DNA of 64,000 nucleotides from Deroplatys truncata (lineage: Eukaryota > Arthropoda > Insecta > Mantodea > Mantidae), in the NCBI GenBank assembly GCA_030765065.1, contig CM060983.1:54434067-54498066 (forward strand). Direction: 5' to 3'. The notes below the pieces were generated by a model that saw nothing but the letters and a program-made list of their open reading frames with translations, was not told where the DNA came from and did not search any database. Made by a program: the position numbers and the translations under genes. Positions 32,718 to 43,854 of the stretch are shown here, in pieces (the stretch's first letter is position 1; the number at the start of each line of letters is the position of its first letter).

Positions 32718-33560
32718 TTTAATTTCTCTGCCACGCACATGGTATAAGTAGAGAAGGTGTTGAATTCCATCCATAAATATGGTACCGAGATTTTTTCGGA
32801 AAAACATGTTTTGAGGGCCAAGCATTTTTAGAAAAAGGTCCTTGCGTGTGCGTGTATTTGTGAACAGCATAACTCAAAAACGAAAACTCGGAAAAACACC
32901 GAACTTCGTATATAAGTTCAGTACCTTCCAAAGATGCGACACAAAGATTTTCAAGAAAACGCCTCCACCCCAAATTTCCATTTACGTGGAAGATATTTGG
33001 AAAGTTTTTATTTTTTAAAAAATGATTGTAACGATTTTGATTAGAACACCTATTTAAACATATTTACATGGCAAATGAAATGTATATTTTGAGCTTTCTG
33101 GAAATAGCCTTTGAAGTCCTCTTCATTCGGAAGGAAGAAAATCTTGTACAACTGGTAAACCTTAAGCAATAGACAAAAACGCACTATAAAAAAATATGGA
33201 TCTCTGTAAAACGCACAGTTTATTTTCCATAACATTTTTTTGTGGCATCAGCCATTTCCGAGATATACGTTACCAATGGTTAGAATTGTACAGTACCTAG
33301 CAATTCTTTTAAAGTCCTGTCGATTTTTAATTTTTCTGGCGATTGCATGGAAACAGTATGGAATTTTAAGGCCAGCATATAGCGTCCAGTTCTTAAACAT
33401 TTGACTATCGCTGTCCCTTTGTATCTATAACGAAATGTGTAATGTAGCTATTTCTGCAAATAAAAATGAATTAGACAGGAAAATAAACCTTCGTAAGAAT
33501 AATTTGTATACCCACTAATAAACGGTAGAAGATAGAGTCATGTGAATGTAACACATCATA
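32718..33560 (+). mobile_element. Family B copy, diverged
   Basis: ATTTCTCTGCCACGCACATG to GATAGAGTCATGTGAATGTAAC. All blocks are in order with many substitutions and a degenerate GT tract. An older subfamily member. Confidence 0.75.
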
Positions 33561-34844
33561 AGTTTTTTTTCTCTCTCTTAAATTGAATCAAGCATCATAA
33601 GCCGTTACTCACTCAAGAAGATTGTAATATCATAAACTGGCTTCGTAATTTACTGTTTTGTTTCACTGTGAGTTTCTGAAACTATAATGAGTGTACTTCA
33701 CATGGGTGGTAAGATTGCTTCCTGTTTCTCTGCTAAGACAGCACTGTGCGACATTGTTTGTGCAGCCCTATGTATTTCGAGGCAGACGGGCGCCGTGTCC
33801 AACTGGACGCCGTCCAACCAGTCTGCGAGTGAGTTCAATTTAGCTACAGAGCAGTAATCATCATTATCACCCATGATTTCGCTCGGTGAACCAACACAAA
33901 GCGTGTTCTTGACTTTCTTCTTCTATCAGCAGTTTGGGCCGAGGCCTATCTGATTTGGACCGTCTCAGCGTTAGATCCCCCACCCCAACCCGCTTTTGGG
34001 ACGCCATTGGAATGCTCCAGCGTTTCTTCGGATCAAACTCCTTTGTTAATTAGCAGTCCACTCTTTTGTCTTTTCTTAACTATAACAATTTAACGGTGGA
34101 GTCCACTGGAGGCAAGCGATTTTAAAACAAAACTTTAAGAGTCATATTTTAGATGCGTTCGCGATAGCGGAACTGCTACTTGTTCACCTTGTGTCTGTCT
34201 ATATGATTCACGGACGAGTTTCCTATAATGCCAATTTCTCTTTAAAACCATATTTCTAAACTCGAATTTCCAAAAAAAGGTTTCTAAAAGGTTTAATTTA
34301 CCAATCTAATAAACGATTTTTAGAATTCATATGGATGTAACAATTAGGTAAGTTCCGTGCTACATTTCGTATTATCTTTTCTTCTTATTCTTAACCATTT
34401 AGCACGTTTCTAGACATTCATTTAATTCCGAAATTTTACGACTTTTAGATGAACTGCCGTATGTACAAAGCTTAAATCCCATATACATAAGTTAAAAACT
34501 TCAAATTTGATGGATATTAGTTAAATAATATATTGCGATATGAGCATAGGAAGTATATTGTTACAGATTCGAGGAATATTTTGAAAAGCGCAACGAAGTC
34601 GAGTATTTTCTATTTCCGAGATTCTCTTATGCATTTTACACACTAATTGTAGAGTAGTTTTATTATTCTGAATTAGGTATTAATAAAGAAATTCTAATGA
34701 ACTTACCTAACGTTACCCCGGATTTTCGGTAACGCAATGTTGTTAATTCAACAGCAATGGCTATACTCGCTGCCAAAGAAGAAAGGAATTGACATTTCGC
34801 GGAGAGAGTGAGGCGACGTTGCCGCTTGTCGCTTGTATTTTAAT
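33561..34844. other. Unassigned, possibly unique sequence
   Basis: 1.3 kb with no family A or B similarity, no transposase motifs and no long frame. If host sequence is present in the window, this is one of the better candidates. Confidence 0.4.
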
Positions 34845-35026
34845 ATCTTTAGAGCCATTTTTTAGAAAATCAATACTTTGAAAAATGTTCCATATAAAGG
34901 GTGGTCTGGAATGGAGGGGATTATCTTGAAAATCTTTATGTCGCATCCTTGGAAGGTGCTGAACCTAAATACTAAGTTTGGTACTTATCCAACTTTTTGT
35001 CTTTGAGTTATGCTGTTCACAGGCAG

Positions 35027-35074
<48 letters not shown>

Positions 35075-35200
35075 ACACGGACATTTCTCTAAAAAAAATG
35101 CTTTATTTGAATTCAGGGTATCTCAAAATATGTATTTCTGGTGAAATCTCGATATCAAACTTTTGGGTGGAATACAATACTCCCTACTTCGTCTATTAGT
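34845..35200 (-). mobile_element. Family B fragment, inverted
   Basis: AGAGCCATTTTTTAGAAAATC through GGTGGAATACAATAC. It holds a pure (AC)n tract at about 35031-35069 and lacks the normal final ACTTTCTC complement. Confidence 0.72.
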
Positions 35201-35575
35201 AAGTTGTTGAGCGAATAAAAAACTGATAGTATAAAATAATTTGAATCAGATCGGATGGTTTGTTATATTGTTAAGAAATTGATGAAATAAAATCAGAAAC
35301 TTTAAAATAATTTTAGATTGGTCAAATACCTACACATTTTATTTCGTTTTATATGGATGAATGCCCTTCTCTGCAGGCAAGCTGGGTGCTTTTTCAGTTT
35401 GTTCGTTGAGAAAATAAATACTGCAATGTAATTTTAAAGCCATAAAATGAAACGTTTCTGTGTAATTTCATCCAAGTTTATTTAAAGTACTCCACTCCAC
35501 ATAATAATACTCTCATGACTAAAACTGATCCTCTAATTATAACTGACTTACCCCCAGAAGAGAGCCAAAGGCCTC
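35201..35575. other. Unassigned
   Basis: AT-rich, no recognised feature. Confidence 0.35.
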
Positions 35576-35579
35576 ATCT

Positions 35580-35740
35580 GCCCCCTTGTATCGTCTTCCC
35601 ACGCGTGTTTACCTCAAGGGATGCGGGTAATGGAACAAATATTATGTATGCTGGCGGCAAATCCCGAGAATCGAACCGTGTAATTTGAAGAGACGCATTG
35701 CGTAAGCCATCTGGCGTGGAATTTGGATGTGAATAATAAT
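35580..35740 (-). repeat. tRNA-like SINE head, inverted
   Basis: On the minus strand, box-A-like ATGGCTTACGCAATGCG and, 16 bp further on, a perfect box-B GGTTCGATTCTC. It continues as low-complexity body without a clear tail. Probably a SINE remnant rather than a tRNA gene. Confidence 0.5.
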
Positions 35741-36345
35741 GACCTCTGGATTGGGACGGATTCACATATTGGTGGGCGCGCGAAAAACAAATAGGCGGAT
35801 GGATAAGAGTTAATTGTATGCAAACAAGGGGAGTTCATTTTTTTTCTCTTTTTTTGTAGATGCCCTCGAATTCGATAAAGTCGTTTGTGACATTCACACT
35901 CCTCGGACGGCCGAGCGGCTCTTTCGGGTCAGATGATTGTATGAATAATTAATTGGAGTTCAGAGATTGGTTTTGGCCACAGTGCACCTGTTCCGCGCGG
36001 CTGTAAAGGGAACCTGGAATACAAATGGAGGCACCGTAATGGAGAAAAAGTTGAACTTTGCAGGGCCGCGAGAAATTGCGGGATATTTCTCAAAACGTCG
36101 ATCGTAATGTGACCTAGCCTTTGTTATAAACGCTTGCGGTTCAGCATCAATCCGACAACTTAAAGCCCTTCTCTTTCCAAGTCTACTAACCGTCCCAGTC
36201 GGTGCTATTATAGCGACTTTTGGAGCTCAAACTGTACCTCTGTGGATTTAATCAAACACAGGCATTGACGTATCATCCTGCATCTACATTTGATCAATGA
36301 AACTGAAGAAACGTTCAAGTTCAACCAAGCTATCAAGCGCCTTCT
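35741..36345. other. Unassigned
   Basis: GC content is higher than the surroundings and no repeat termini are visible. No frame with recognisable motifs. Confidence 0.35.
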
Positions 36346-36346
36346 A

Positions 36347-37172
36347 TTACTTTCTCTACTACGTATAGTAAGTAGGGGAAGTATTATATTCCACCCAAAA
36401 ATTCGATACCGAGATTTCACCGGAAATACATGTTTTGAGACCCCTGAATCCAAAAAAAGCATTTTTGGAAACATGTCCGTGTGTGTGTGTGTCTAAACAG
36501 CATAACTCAGAAACGAACAGTCGGATAAACAGCAAACTTGGTATTTAGGTTCAGTGTCTTTCAGAAATGCGACACAAAGGTTTTCAAGAAAATCCCCCCA
36601 CCCCAGATTACCTTTTACATGGAACATTTTTCGAAAATTTTAATTCTCTCAAAAATGGCTCTAACAATTTTGATTAAAATATCATATGTTTAAGATGTTT
36701 TCATGACAAATGAAATTTATATCTCGAATTTTCTGGGAAGGTCTCTAAAAGTATTCCTCATTGTGAACAACTTTTGCATAACTGATAAACCATAAGAGAT
36801 AGACAAAATTTTACTACACAAAAATGTAGATTCGCGTTAAAATACACAATTTATGTCATATACATTTTTGTTGTTGAGTGAACCATTTTCGAGATATTGC
36901 TTGTTATTCCCTTAAATTTTCCAATACTTATAATTTTTCTCAAATTCGTTATTCTTTTTTTTTTGTCCTGATAATGCCAACAGAATGCAATATAGCAACC
37001 AGCTCTTAAAATATTTGACTATCGCTTAAAGCCTACCAATTCCCCTTGCATCTACAAGAAAATTAGCAATAAGATTATCATCTCGATTAACATGAAGTAG
37101 ATGGAGAATAAGCGTTTGTAAAAATAGTTTGTACAAGGGTAGAAAAAGTCATGTGAGTGTAACACATCAGAA
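36347..37172 (+). mobile_element. Family B copy, near consensus
   Basis: TACTTTCTCTACTACGTATAG through GTGAGTGTAACACATCAG, about 825 bp. GTGTGTGTGTGT at about 36479-36492 is followed by CTAAACAGCATAACTCAG (GTGAACAG in most copies). Confidence 0.85.
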
Positions 37173-37599
37173 TTTTCTGACTGTAATCGAGAAACTCGCT
37201 CACGAAGCCTTTTCATTCTTCTGCAAATAACACAACATTCTATTCATCATCATTCACCGTAGGATTATGCTCGTCTTTGGAATTCCCCTCTGGAAGATAT
37301 AACGTACTGCTGAAACGTTATGCAGTTCAAGAGTCCAGCCTAATCTGCTGCTTCATTAGAGTGCAATACTTCCCCTACTTACTATACGTAGTAGAGAAAG
37401 TAAAAATATTTAATGCGAACATTTAGATAGTTTGGGATGCGGGAGCGAAGCATTTGGTGGAGAAGTGATAAAGAATGTGAATTTCTTCGTTCCCTAAGCT
37501 GAACCAATGCAGTAATTAATTTGGTGTAACATGATCAAATCGACGGAGATTGCATACAAAGTGTGCACACGTATTTTGAACCTGCTGAATGGAATGAAA
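37173..37599. other. Unassigned, with an isolated B end at 37356-37403
   Basis: Only 37356-37403 is assignable: the inverted B terminus (GCAATACTTCCCCTAC, TACGTAGTAGAGAAAGTAA) with no body. Confidence 0.6.
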
Positions 37600-38345
37600 T
37601 GCGTATAGAGGGGACCCAGTACCGGTCCAGTGAATTCGGATATTGTACCTACACCCCACGAGGGGGCGCGCCGGGAAGGAGCAGGTGAGAGGAGATACGG
37701 GTGGTCGGAACCAGGAGTGACAGCTCAGCAATGACAGGCTCCCTACAGTTTCCAGATATAGACCGATTACTTTAAATCGATTAATACTATTCTCATCTCA
37801 AATAAACAGATTTATTGAATGAATACACAATTGGAAAAAAATCAATAAAGGCTCAACATTTATTTTTATTTCAACATTTTCAATTATTCTATATAATAAT
37901 TTCATGGGATTATTTCCCTATATTTGGATCAAATAACCCTTTAGGAACAAATAGTAATATTGATAAAATTCCTTTTCACCAAGCTCCAACGCCCCCCGAG
38001 GCAGCGGTCCTTATACCCCGCAACAGGCCGAAGGCCGAGGGGCGGAGAAAGTTCACAGAGAGCATGCTTTTTCTTTGCCACGCTGCACCGAATTACCATC
38101 GCCGCCGACACTTCCTACCCCGAAATAGACCAAACGGGGTGTAGGCTGAATGGAATGATTAATGGAACGAAATAGAGGAACAGAAAATACGGGGGCTGAA
38201 AGAAATCACTCCAGCATTCGCTTGTCGACCCGGAAAAAGCTTGAAAAACCCCTGGATTAGAGTGGGCGTGGCCGGGGATCGAACTCAGGACGTCCCGAAT
38301 GCCGACCACAGACCTTGCCGCCAGAGCCATCCCGCTTGGGGAGCC
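37600..38345 (-). repeat. SINE1 copy, inverted, interrupted by mitochondrial-like DNA
   Basis: The minus-strand head at 38342-38250 has GGGATGGCTCTGGCGGC and box B GAGTTCGATCCCC, and the body to 37982 matches the SINE at 45.3 kb. The 3' third (about 37760-37605, ATATCTGGAAAC, CTCCTGGTTCCGACCACCCG) resumes after a 220-bp insert. The reading frames here are not protein genes. Confidence 0.7.
37761..37981 (+). other. NUMT-like insert with cytochrome b fragment
   Basis: 37929-37981 encodes [17 protein letters not shown], the highly conserved mitochondrial cytochrome b segment. The 170 bp before it are also very AT-rich and may come from other mitochondrial regions, but I could not place them. 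Inserted inside a SINE1 copy, with apparent loss of some SINE bases. Confidence 0.75.
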
Positions 38346-38689
38346 CACTGAAGTCTTAAGAGTCGTTTTAAAGGATACCAATTGAGAATACTTTTTTGCA
38401 TACATCTGAAACTTGCCTGTTCCTGTTTACATTTTGGTCCAATTAAACTCCAAAATTTTTACTGTATTGTGAAATGAGTTTCAGAATTATTTAATACAAG
38501 GTAAAGTGCAGTATGTATTACAGTCAGTTGCAAAACTTTGCAGACGGGAACGGGATTCAAATTCTTAACATCTTTGCCCTACCAATTGTGTGCACCAGTA
38601 CACAAAGCACGTCTAAGGATATATAGGTCAAAACAGTTAACCTATCAAGTAATCTTCAATATATGATTCAAAACGAGAGGACGTTTTAT
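38346..38689. other. Unassigned
   Basis: No gene or repeat termini seen. It could include the U3 start of LTR-D. Confidence 0.35.
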
Positions 38690-39235
38690 GAATATTATTA
38701 CCATGATGTGGCGTGAATGTGTGTGCATTGTCGCGTCGGACACGTTATTGCTTGTAGCGATGACATTGTTGGGTGCAATTATGTCGGCTGGGGTTTCAAT
38801 TCGTCCGACGTGATATCTCTCCCCACCTCCTGGCCACAGGTGGAGAGAGGAAGGGGGAGGGAAGTGAGCATTACCAATTTCTTGGTCTGGAAACGTAGTG
38901 TCAGTAGTAGTCAGGCAGTCGTAGTGTGTCTCTTGAGGGCGAGTGATGTAGCGTGTGTGGATCGTGTGAGTGTAAAACATCTCCCTCCAATGTCTGTTCT
39001 TTAATCTTTTTGTAAACGATGTAAAGGCACCAATTTTAATATTTAATAAACCACAGGTAATGTGTTAATGTGAAATTTTTGTGATAAATATCCCACGCCT
39101 GCTCTAAAAAGTGCAGTTAAGATCCTGGTCCTCTCGTTGCCTCTGAATCTACGTTTCCCAATGTTTATGCCCGGGGAACTGAATTTAATAACTAGCTGCA
39201 AACCTTTTGGTCTCACCCCGGTATACAACAATATT
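38690..39235 (+). mobile_element. LTR-D, R-U5 part of an LTR-like repeat
   Basis: Similar to the inverted copy near 63.4-63.9 kb: a CATCTCCCTCCAATG block, TTAATAAACCACAGGTAATGTG (AATAAA near 39045), then TCCTGGTCCTCTCG and a PBS-like block, TTCCCAATGTTTATGCCCGG, ending GGTCTCACCCCGGTATACA. The left boundary is uncertain. The frame at 38717-39004 is in this repeat and has no known domain. Confidence 0.62.
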
Positions 39236-40236
39236 GTAATGTATAATGGAATATTACATTACTATACTATTACAAACATTATAATACTACACCATGTATA
39301 CAATTAAGAATATCTAAAAATAGTATATCGGTTAGATCGATGTAACAATTAATTGGATTGCCTATTCGAACAATGTACACGAGTTTCGGTAACACCATGT
39401 ATATGCTTTAACATTTTTTTCAGAAAGCATAATAATAAACGAGATTTGATAATTGTGTGAAAGGCTGAATTCAAGCCACAAGATTTTCAACTTTCTGTGC
39501 CGATGCTCTTATGATTTGAGCTACCATGACAAAAATAAGTTAGATGGTGTAACGTAAGAATGTTCCACATAAGTTCCTAAGGGTTAAGGAACAATTGAGT
39601 TTAGCAGGCGTGTAATTATTTATTTTATTACTGAAACAAAAATCTGAGGAGTAGATGCCTTGCAGTATGTTACCTTCTTTTACCCTTCTCCGAATGTCCA
39701 CTCGAAGGGGTTAAATGTCACATCGGTTCTCGCCCAGCGACCTTGACTCACCCTTGTCTCCTGCAGACATCACCCCAATGTGTGTAGTTTCTCACCCCAT
39801 GTCGCGCTTTACGGTGCTTTGGTAGCCCTACCCCTGCTATATTCTACCAGTGTCACATCTAGCACCCAATGTTTCACCCTTGACCGGACCGCCGGAACTG
39901 ACGTCAACACTACCCCACTTTGAATTGTCACGAGGGAGAACTATAAACATGGTAACCGTCGTATGGTGCGATGCTTTAGTTAATAACGACAGGACGCATA
40001 TGAAAATCTGGTGTGTAAATCTCACATGAGGCATTCTTTACTTTTTTTCAGCAGTTCTACAGATATTCACCTAAAATTTATTTTTCTAAGTATGCTTTTA
40101 TTTCCACTCAGTCATATTCACACACTTTTCTGTTTTTCCGCCTTCCTCTTCATCCCCACGTTTCAAACGTTTATTTGTCATCTGGGATCTTCCTCTGCAC
40201 TAAAATATTTCCCCATTTACTAACTTTTTTCATTTT
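39236..40236. other. Unassigned
   Basis: About 1 kb without recognisable motifs. CACCCCA-rich stretches at 39680-39840 are mildly repetitive. Confidence 0.35.
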
Positions 40237-40510
40237 ATAGACATGGATAGCCGAGGTTATTAAAGCACAGACACGTGAGCGGGAGATCTACGGTTCAAAT
40301 CCCACCAGGACCGTCCTCTCTGACTAAGGTTTTTTATGTTTTCCTCATAACTACAAATGCCGGAAAGGTGCCCTAAAACTTCGGCCTGGCACGCTTCCTT
40401 CCCAAATTCCCTTTCCCAGTGGTTATTTCATTTCATGTATAATCAGTGTCTACCATCTGCGGTGCCGTATGCAGTAAGAACGGGCGTAAACTTTACTAAT
40501 AATAACATTT
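40237..40510 (+). repeat. tRNA-derived SINE (SINE3)
   Basis: Box-A-like GGATAGCCGAGGTTATTAAAGC, box-B CGGTTCAAATCCC near 40290, then a body with AAGGTGCCCTAAAAC, CGGCCTGGCACGC and a 3' end GCAGTAAGAACGGGCGTAAA. Collinear with the interrupted copy at 17.4-18.1 kb. Confidence 0.72.
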
Positions 40511-40944
40511 ATTCATTTTACTGCGTGTGGTATGTCCGAAACGTTGAAGCCATGCATGCAATGTGCGAGTGCGGCATGTGTGAAGCTAGGTTGACGGCTC
40601 TTCTTGATTCGACCTTTGCTGGAGTCGGATAGTCACAGCAGTCGGGATCTACCATCTGTTGGAGCTCTTAAGTTTGAATCAAACAAACTTGCTCTTAAAT
40701 GCGATATGTACTGCGTTCACCACGTACGGCTCCCAAGATCCACACATGAACATAAGAAATAATACCAGTAGTATTCAGGAAGCTGATGTAAATAAGTTCC
40801 TGGGCTTGCAAGATAATCTCTTAAACTAGAAATCATACTTTACATAAACTATATAAACTAAGCTTAAGCATATTATGCCAGAGGTCTGTGAGTAGTTTCA
40901 ATCAACAGAATTTTATAAGGTGGTGTGTTGTAATAAAGAATTGT

Positions 40945-41560
40945 TTTCTGAGACAGCTCTGTAGACATCAAAAGTATTTTTTATCTACACAAAAAAGCAA
41001 TGAGAATAATATCCAGAATTGGTTGCAGAGTTTCCTGAAGAGGCTTGTTTGTTAAACTGGGAATTTTAACTCCAACATGGGAATATATTTCCTCTCTCGT
41101 GATGTTTTATGCCAAAACTCCAGATGAATTCATAAGCAGTTTACTAGTACACAACTTCAGTAGCAGACAAAATGGATATTTACACAGATCAACAACAAAT
41201 TTAACTTATTATCAAAAGGGAATTTATTATGAGTGTATATAAAAGTATTCAATGCCTTACCAGACTGTTAGGCTACTGTCAGACTCAAAGAATAAATTCT
41301 TACCTGCTCTTAAAAGATATCTAGGAAAAGGGTATTTTACTCTGTAAGAGAATCCTTGGTGATGATTACTGTACCCAAGTATACGTTCAGAATGTTATAT
41401 TTGCTTGATACATATAATGTGCTCATATTAAGTCGAATTATATGCATGAAATGTACCTCTTCTGATCTATACTGTATTAGACATATATCATTGTTTTGCA
41501 CTGCATGGTCAATAACTATGGTAATGGATGAACATTTTGTGCTGCATGGTATTTCTGATT
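40945..41560 (+). pseudogene. CR1/Jockey-like LINE, ORF2 C-terminus
   Basis: Across frameshifts and stops: KKAMRIISRIGCRVS, GLFVKLGILTPTWEYI, LVHNFSSRQNGYLHR, TTNLTYYQKGIYYECI, then KKFLPALKRYL-like and GKGYF in another frame. This block order (KAxRII...LF..L.IL....EYI....HN..TR......L......YQKG) is typical of the C-terminus of CR1/Jockey-group LINE ORF2. The AT-rich region to 41560 is probably 3' UTR. Upstream 40511-40944 is unassigned. Confidence 0.75.
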
Positions 41561-41584
41561 AAATAATCGACGATGGTGTTTATA

Positions 41585-42187
41585 TGAGGGAAAAAGACTG
41601 TTGCAGATGTTTATTTTTTGTATATATTATTTGTCCCACGCTTTGGGAGCCAAATTTGATGAAGGTATTTTGTTGTATTATAATTCAACTGTTGGTAAGT
41701 CGAATTTGTAGTAGTTGCAACCGCACGTATGGTAAACAGCTTCCGGTAGCCTTCGCCCCAAATGTACTTTCAGGTGGCCTTTGTCCCAAGTTTAAAAAAA
41801 AATATTAACTTTGTAATTTGACTGTTTCTTTAAATATTATCTATTTATGTTTGCCTCGGCTGCGTCAGTATTATTGTTAGAGACACGTTTCTCTTAGCAG
41901 GATTGTGGTGCGACTAAGAATGTAGGCTTACACAGATTATAATTTTACTTCACTCCTTTTATTAATGCTTGATACGATTTAAATAGCACGTAAACTATTT
42001 TTGTCTCACACGAATACGTATTAAATCTCTCGAGGACACTTTCTGTGTCTAGTTAGCAACACTGTTTGCAGGGAACTGACTTCTGAAATTGTAAAATTTT
42101 CTCCTTTTCAGTTTCTGATTGGCTAATCCTACTCCAATAGAATAACTTCATTTAACTAAAGCTTTTTCTGGTTGTTGATTGGCTATT
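41585..42187 (-). mobile_element. LTR family A copy 7, truncated by a B element
   Basis: Begins TGAGGGAAAAAG, then reversed array units (CCCACGCTTTGGGAGCCAAA; CGCCCCAAATGTAC), GCCTCGGCTGCGTCAG, and U3 sequence up to the CCAAT region. At about 42187 it stops and an inverted B starts, so the U3 end and right target duplication are lost. Confidence 0.78.
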
Positions 42188-42653
42188 TTTATTGTATTGG
42201 AAAATTTAAGGAAATAACAAGCAATATCTCGAAAACGGTTCACTCAACAAAAGAAATGTATATGACATAAGTTGTGTATTTTAACGCGATCTACATTTTT
42301 TGTGTAGTAAAATTTTGTCTATCTCTTATGGTTTACCAGTTATGCAAAAGTCGTTCACAATGAAGAATACTTTTGGAGACATTCCCAGAAAATTGGAGAT
42401 ATACATTTCATTTCTCATGAAATTATCTTAAACATATGATATTTTCATCAAAATGGTTAGAGCCATTTTTGAGAAAATTAAAATTTTCGAAAACTCTTCC
42501 ATGTAAAGGGTAGTCTGGGGTGGGGGGATTTTCTTGAAAACCTTCGTGTCGCATCTCTGGAAGATACTGAACCTAAATACCAAGTTTGGTGATTATCCGA
42601 CTGTTCGTTTTTGAGTTATGCCGTCCACAGACACACACACACAGACACACACA

Positions 42654-42692
<39 letters not shown>

Positions 42693-42827
42693 ACACACGG
42701 ACATGTTTCCAAAAATGCTTTTTTTGGATTCAGTGGGTCTCAAAACATATATTTCCGGTGAAATCTCGGTATCGAATTTTTGGGTGGAGTGCAATACTTC
42801 CCCTACTTTACGTAGTAGAGAAAGTAA
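42188..42827 (-). mobile_element. Family B copy, inverted, tail-truncated
   Basis: Enters B at GGAAAATTTAAGGAAATAAC and runs to ACGTAGTAGAGAAAGT. Compound AC tract at about 42630-42695. Confidence 0.82.
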
Positions 42828-43059
42828 TAAATATAGCTTTCTATCTGCGCTTGCCGTCTCGTTGCCTCTCCTCTCCCAATGTAGCTCTCTTCATTTACTC
42901 ACTGCTCCTAAAGTCTGAAGACGTTAATGCCAAAGTTGTCAGGTAGCACCAATTAATTGCTTCATCTCTTTTCTGGAATGAATTTGTACCTGCTTATGTT
43001 ACGAAACGCAAGACCACTCTGCTTGATAGTCAGGCGGTAAAATGGGAAAAACATTTGAT
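42828..43059. other. Unassigned
   Basis: No recognised feature. Confidence 0.35.
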
Positions 43060-43660
43060 GGATTACATGACTTTCTCTACCCACTATCGTGTACTTTTGT
43101 ATTTATTCTACAGGCTATTCTCACAAAAATTAATTTTTTATCTTCTTTGTGTTAATCGAGATTAGCATTTGCAGAAATTATCTCAATATAGGTATAAGGG
43201 TGATACCAGAGGGTAAAACGATAGTCAAATCTTGGGAGTGCAAGTCTCTATATGTTAGCTTTGAAATGCTATCCTCTTTGCATGACATCGCAAGAAACAA
43301 AAGTATACTGATTTAGCACTTTAGAAAAGGTTTGATAACGTGTTGCAAAACTCATACCAATAGCAACGAATATCTAGGAAATGGTTAGGCCACAAAAAAG
43401 ACAAGGTGTATCAACATTTTTAGTTTGGTAACCTTTGCCTATCTCTTATGGTTTACCAGTTTTATACAAAATATAATATTTATTCAGAATAAAGAGGAAT
43501 ATAAGGACTTTTCATAGGAAATTCAAGACATCTCGTACAAATATCTTAAATCATGCATAATAGATAGTCTTGCTATAGAAATAGTGTAGAGCGCACTAAA
43601 ATATACAACCTTTTCTGCCGCATTGGCAGAATGTTGGTAAATATTTGTGTTTTTTTTCCC
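43060..43660 (-). mobile_element. Family B copy, inverted, diverged
   Basis: ACATGACTTTCTCTACCCAC start, then GCAAGAAACAAAAGTATACTG, GGTTTACCAGTTTTATAC. The distal half of B is missing. Confidence 0.65.
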
Positions 43661-43854
43661 ATGCGGTAACTATAGGGTTTCTCTTGAATGACGCGACTGG
43701 CACCCCTTCGCCCACGGCACTCTGTGTGAATCCTTTCCAGTGGTAGCAGCGGAGCGGCAGGCCGTTTCTCCCCTAAATAATTCTAACTATGCGAATTAAT
43801 ATGAATAGGTTATTAGGTTTCGTTATAAAAATGCCTCAAAATGATACCCCTGGG

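Noticed and set aside
38717-39004. Possible host protein (95 codons)
   Set aside because: It overlaps LTR-D, has no domain and is not maintained in the second LTR-D copy.
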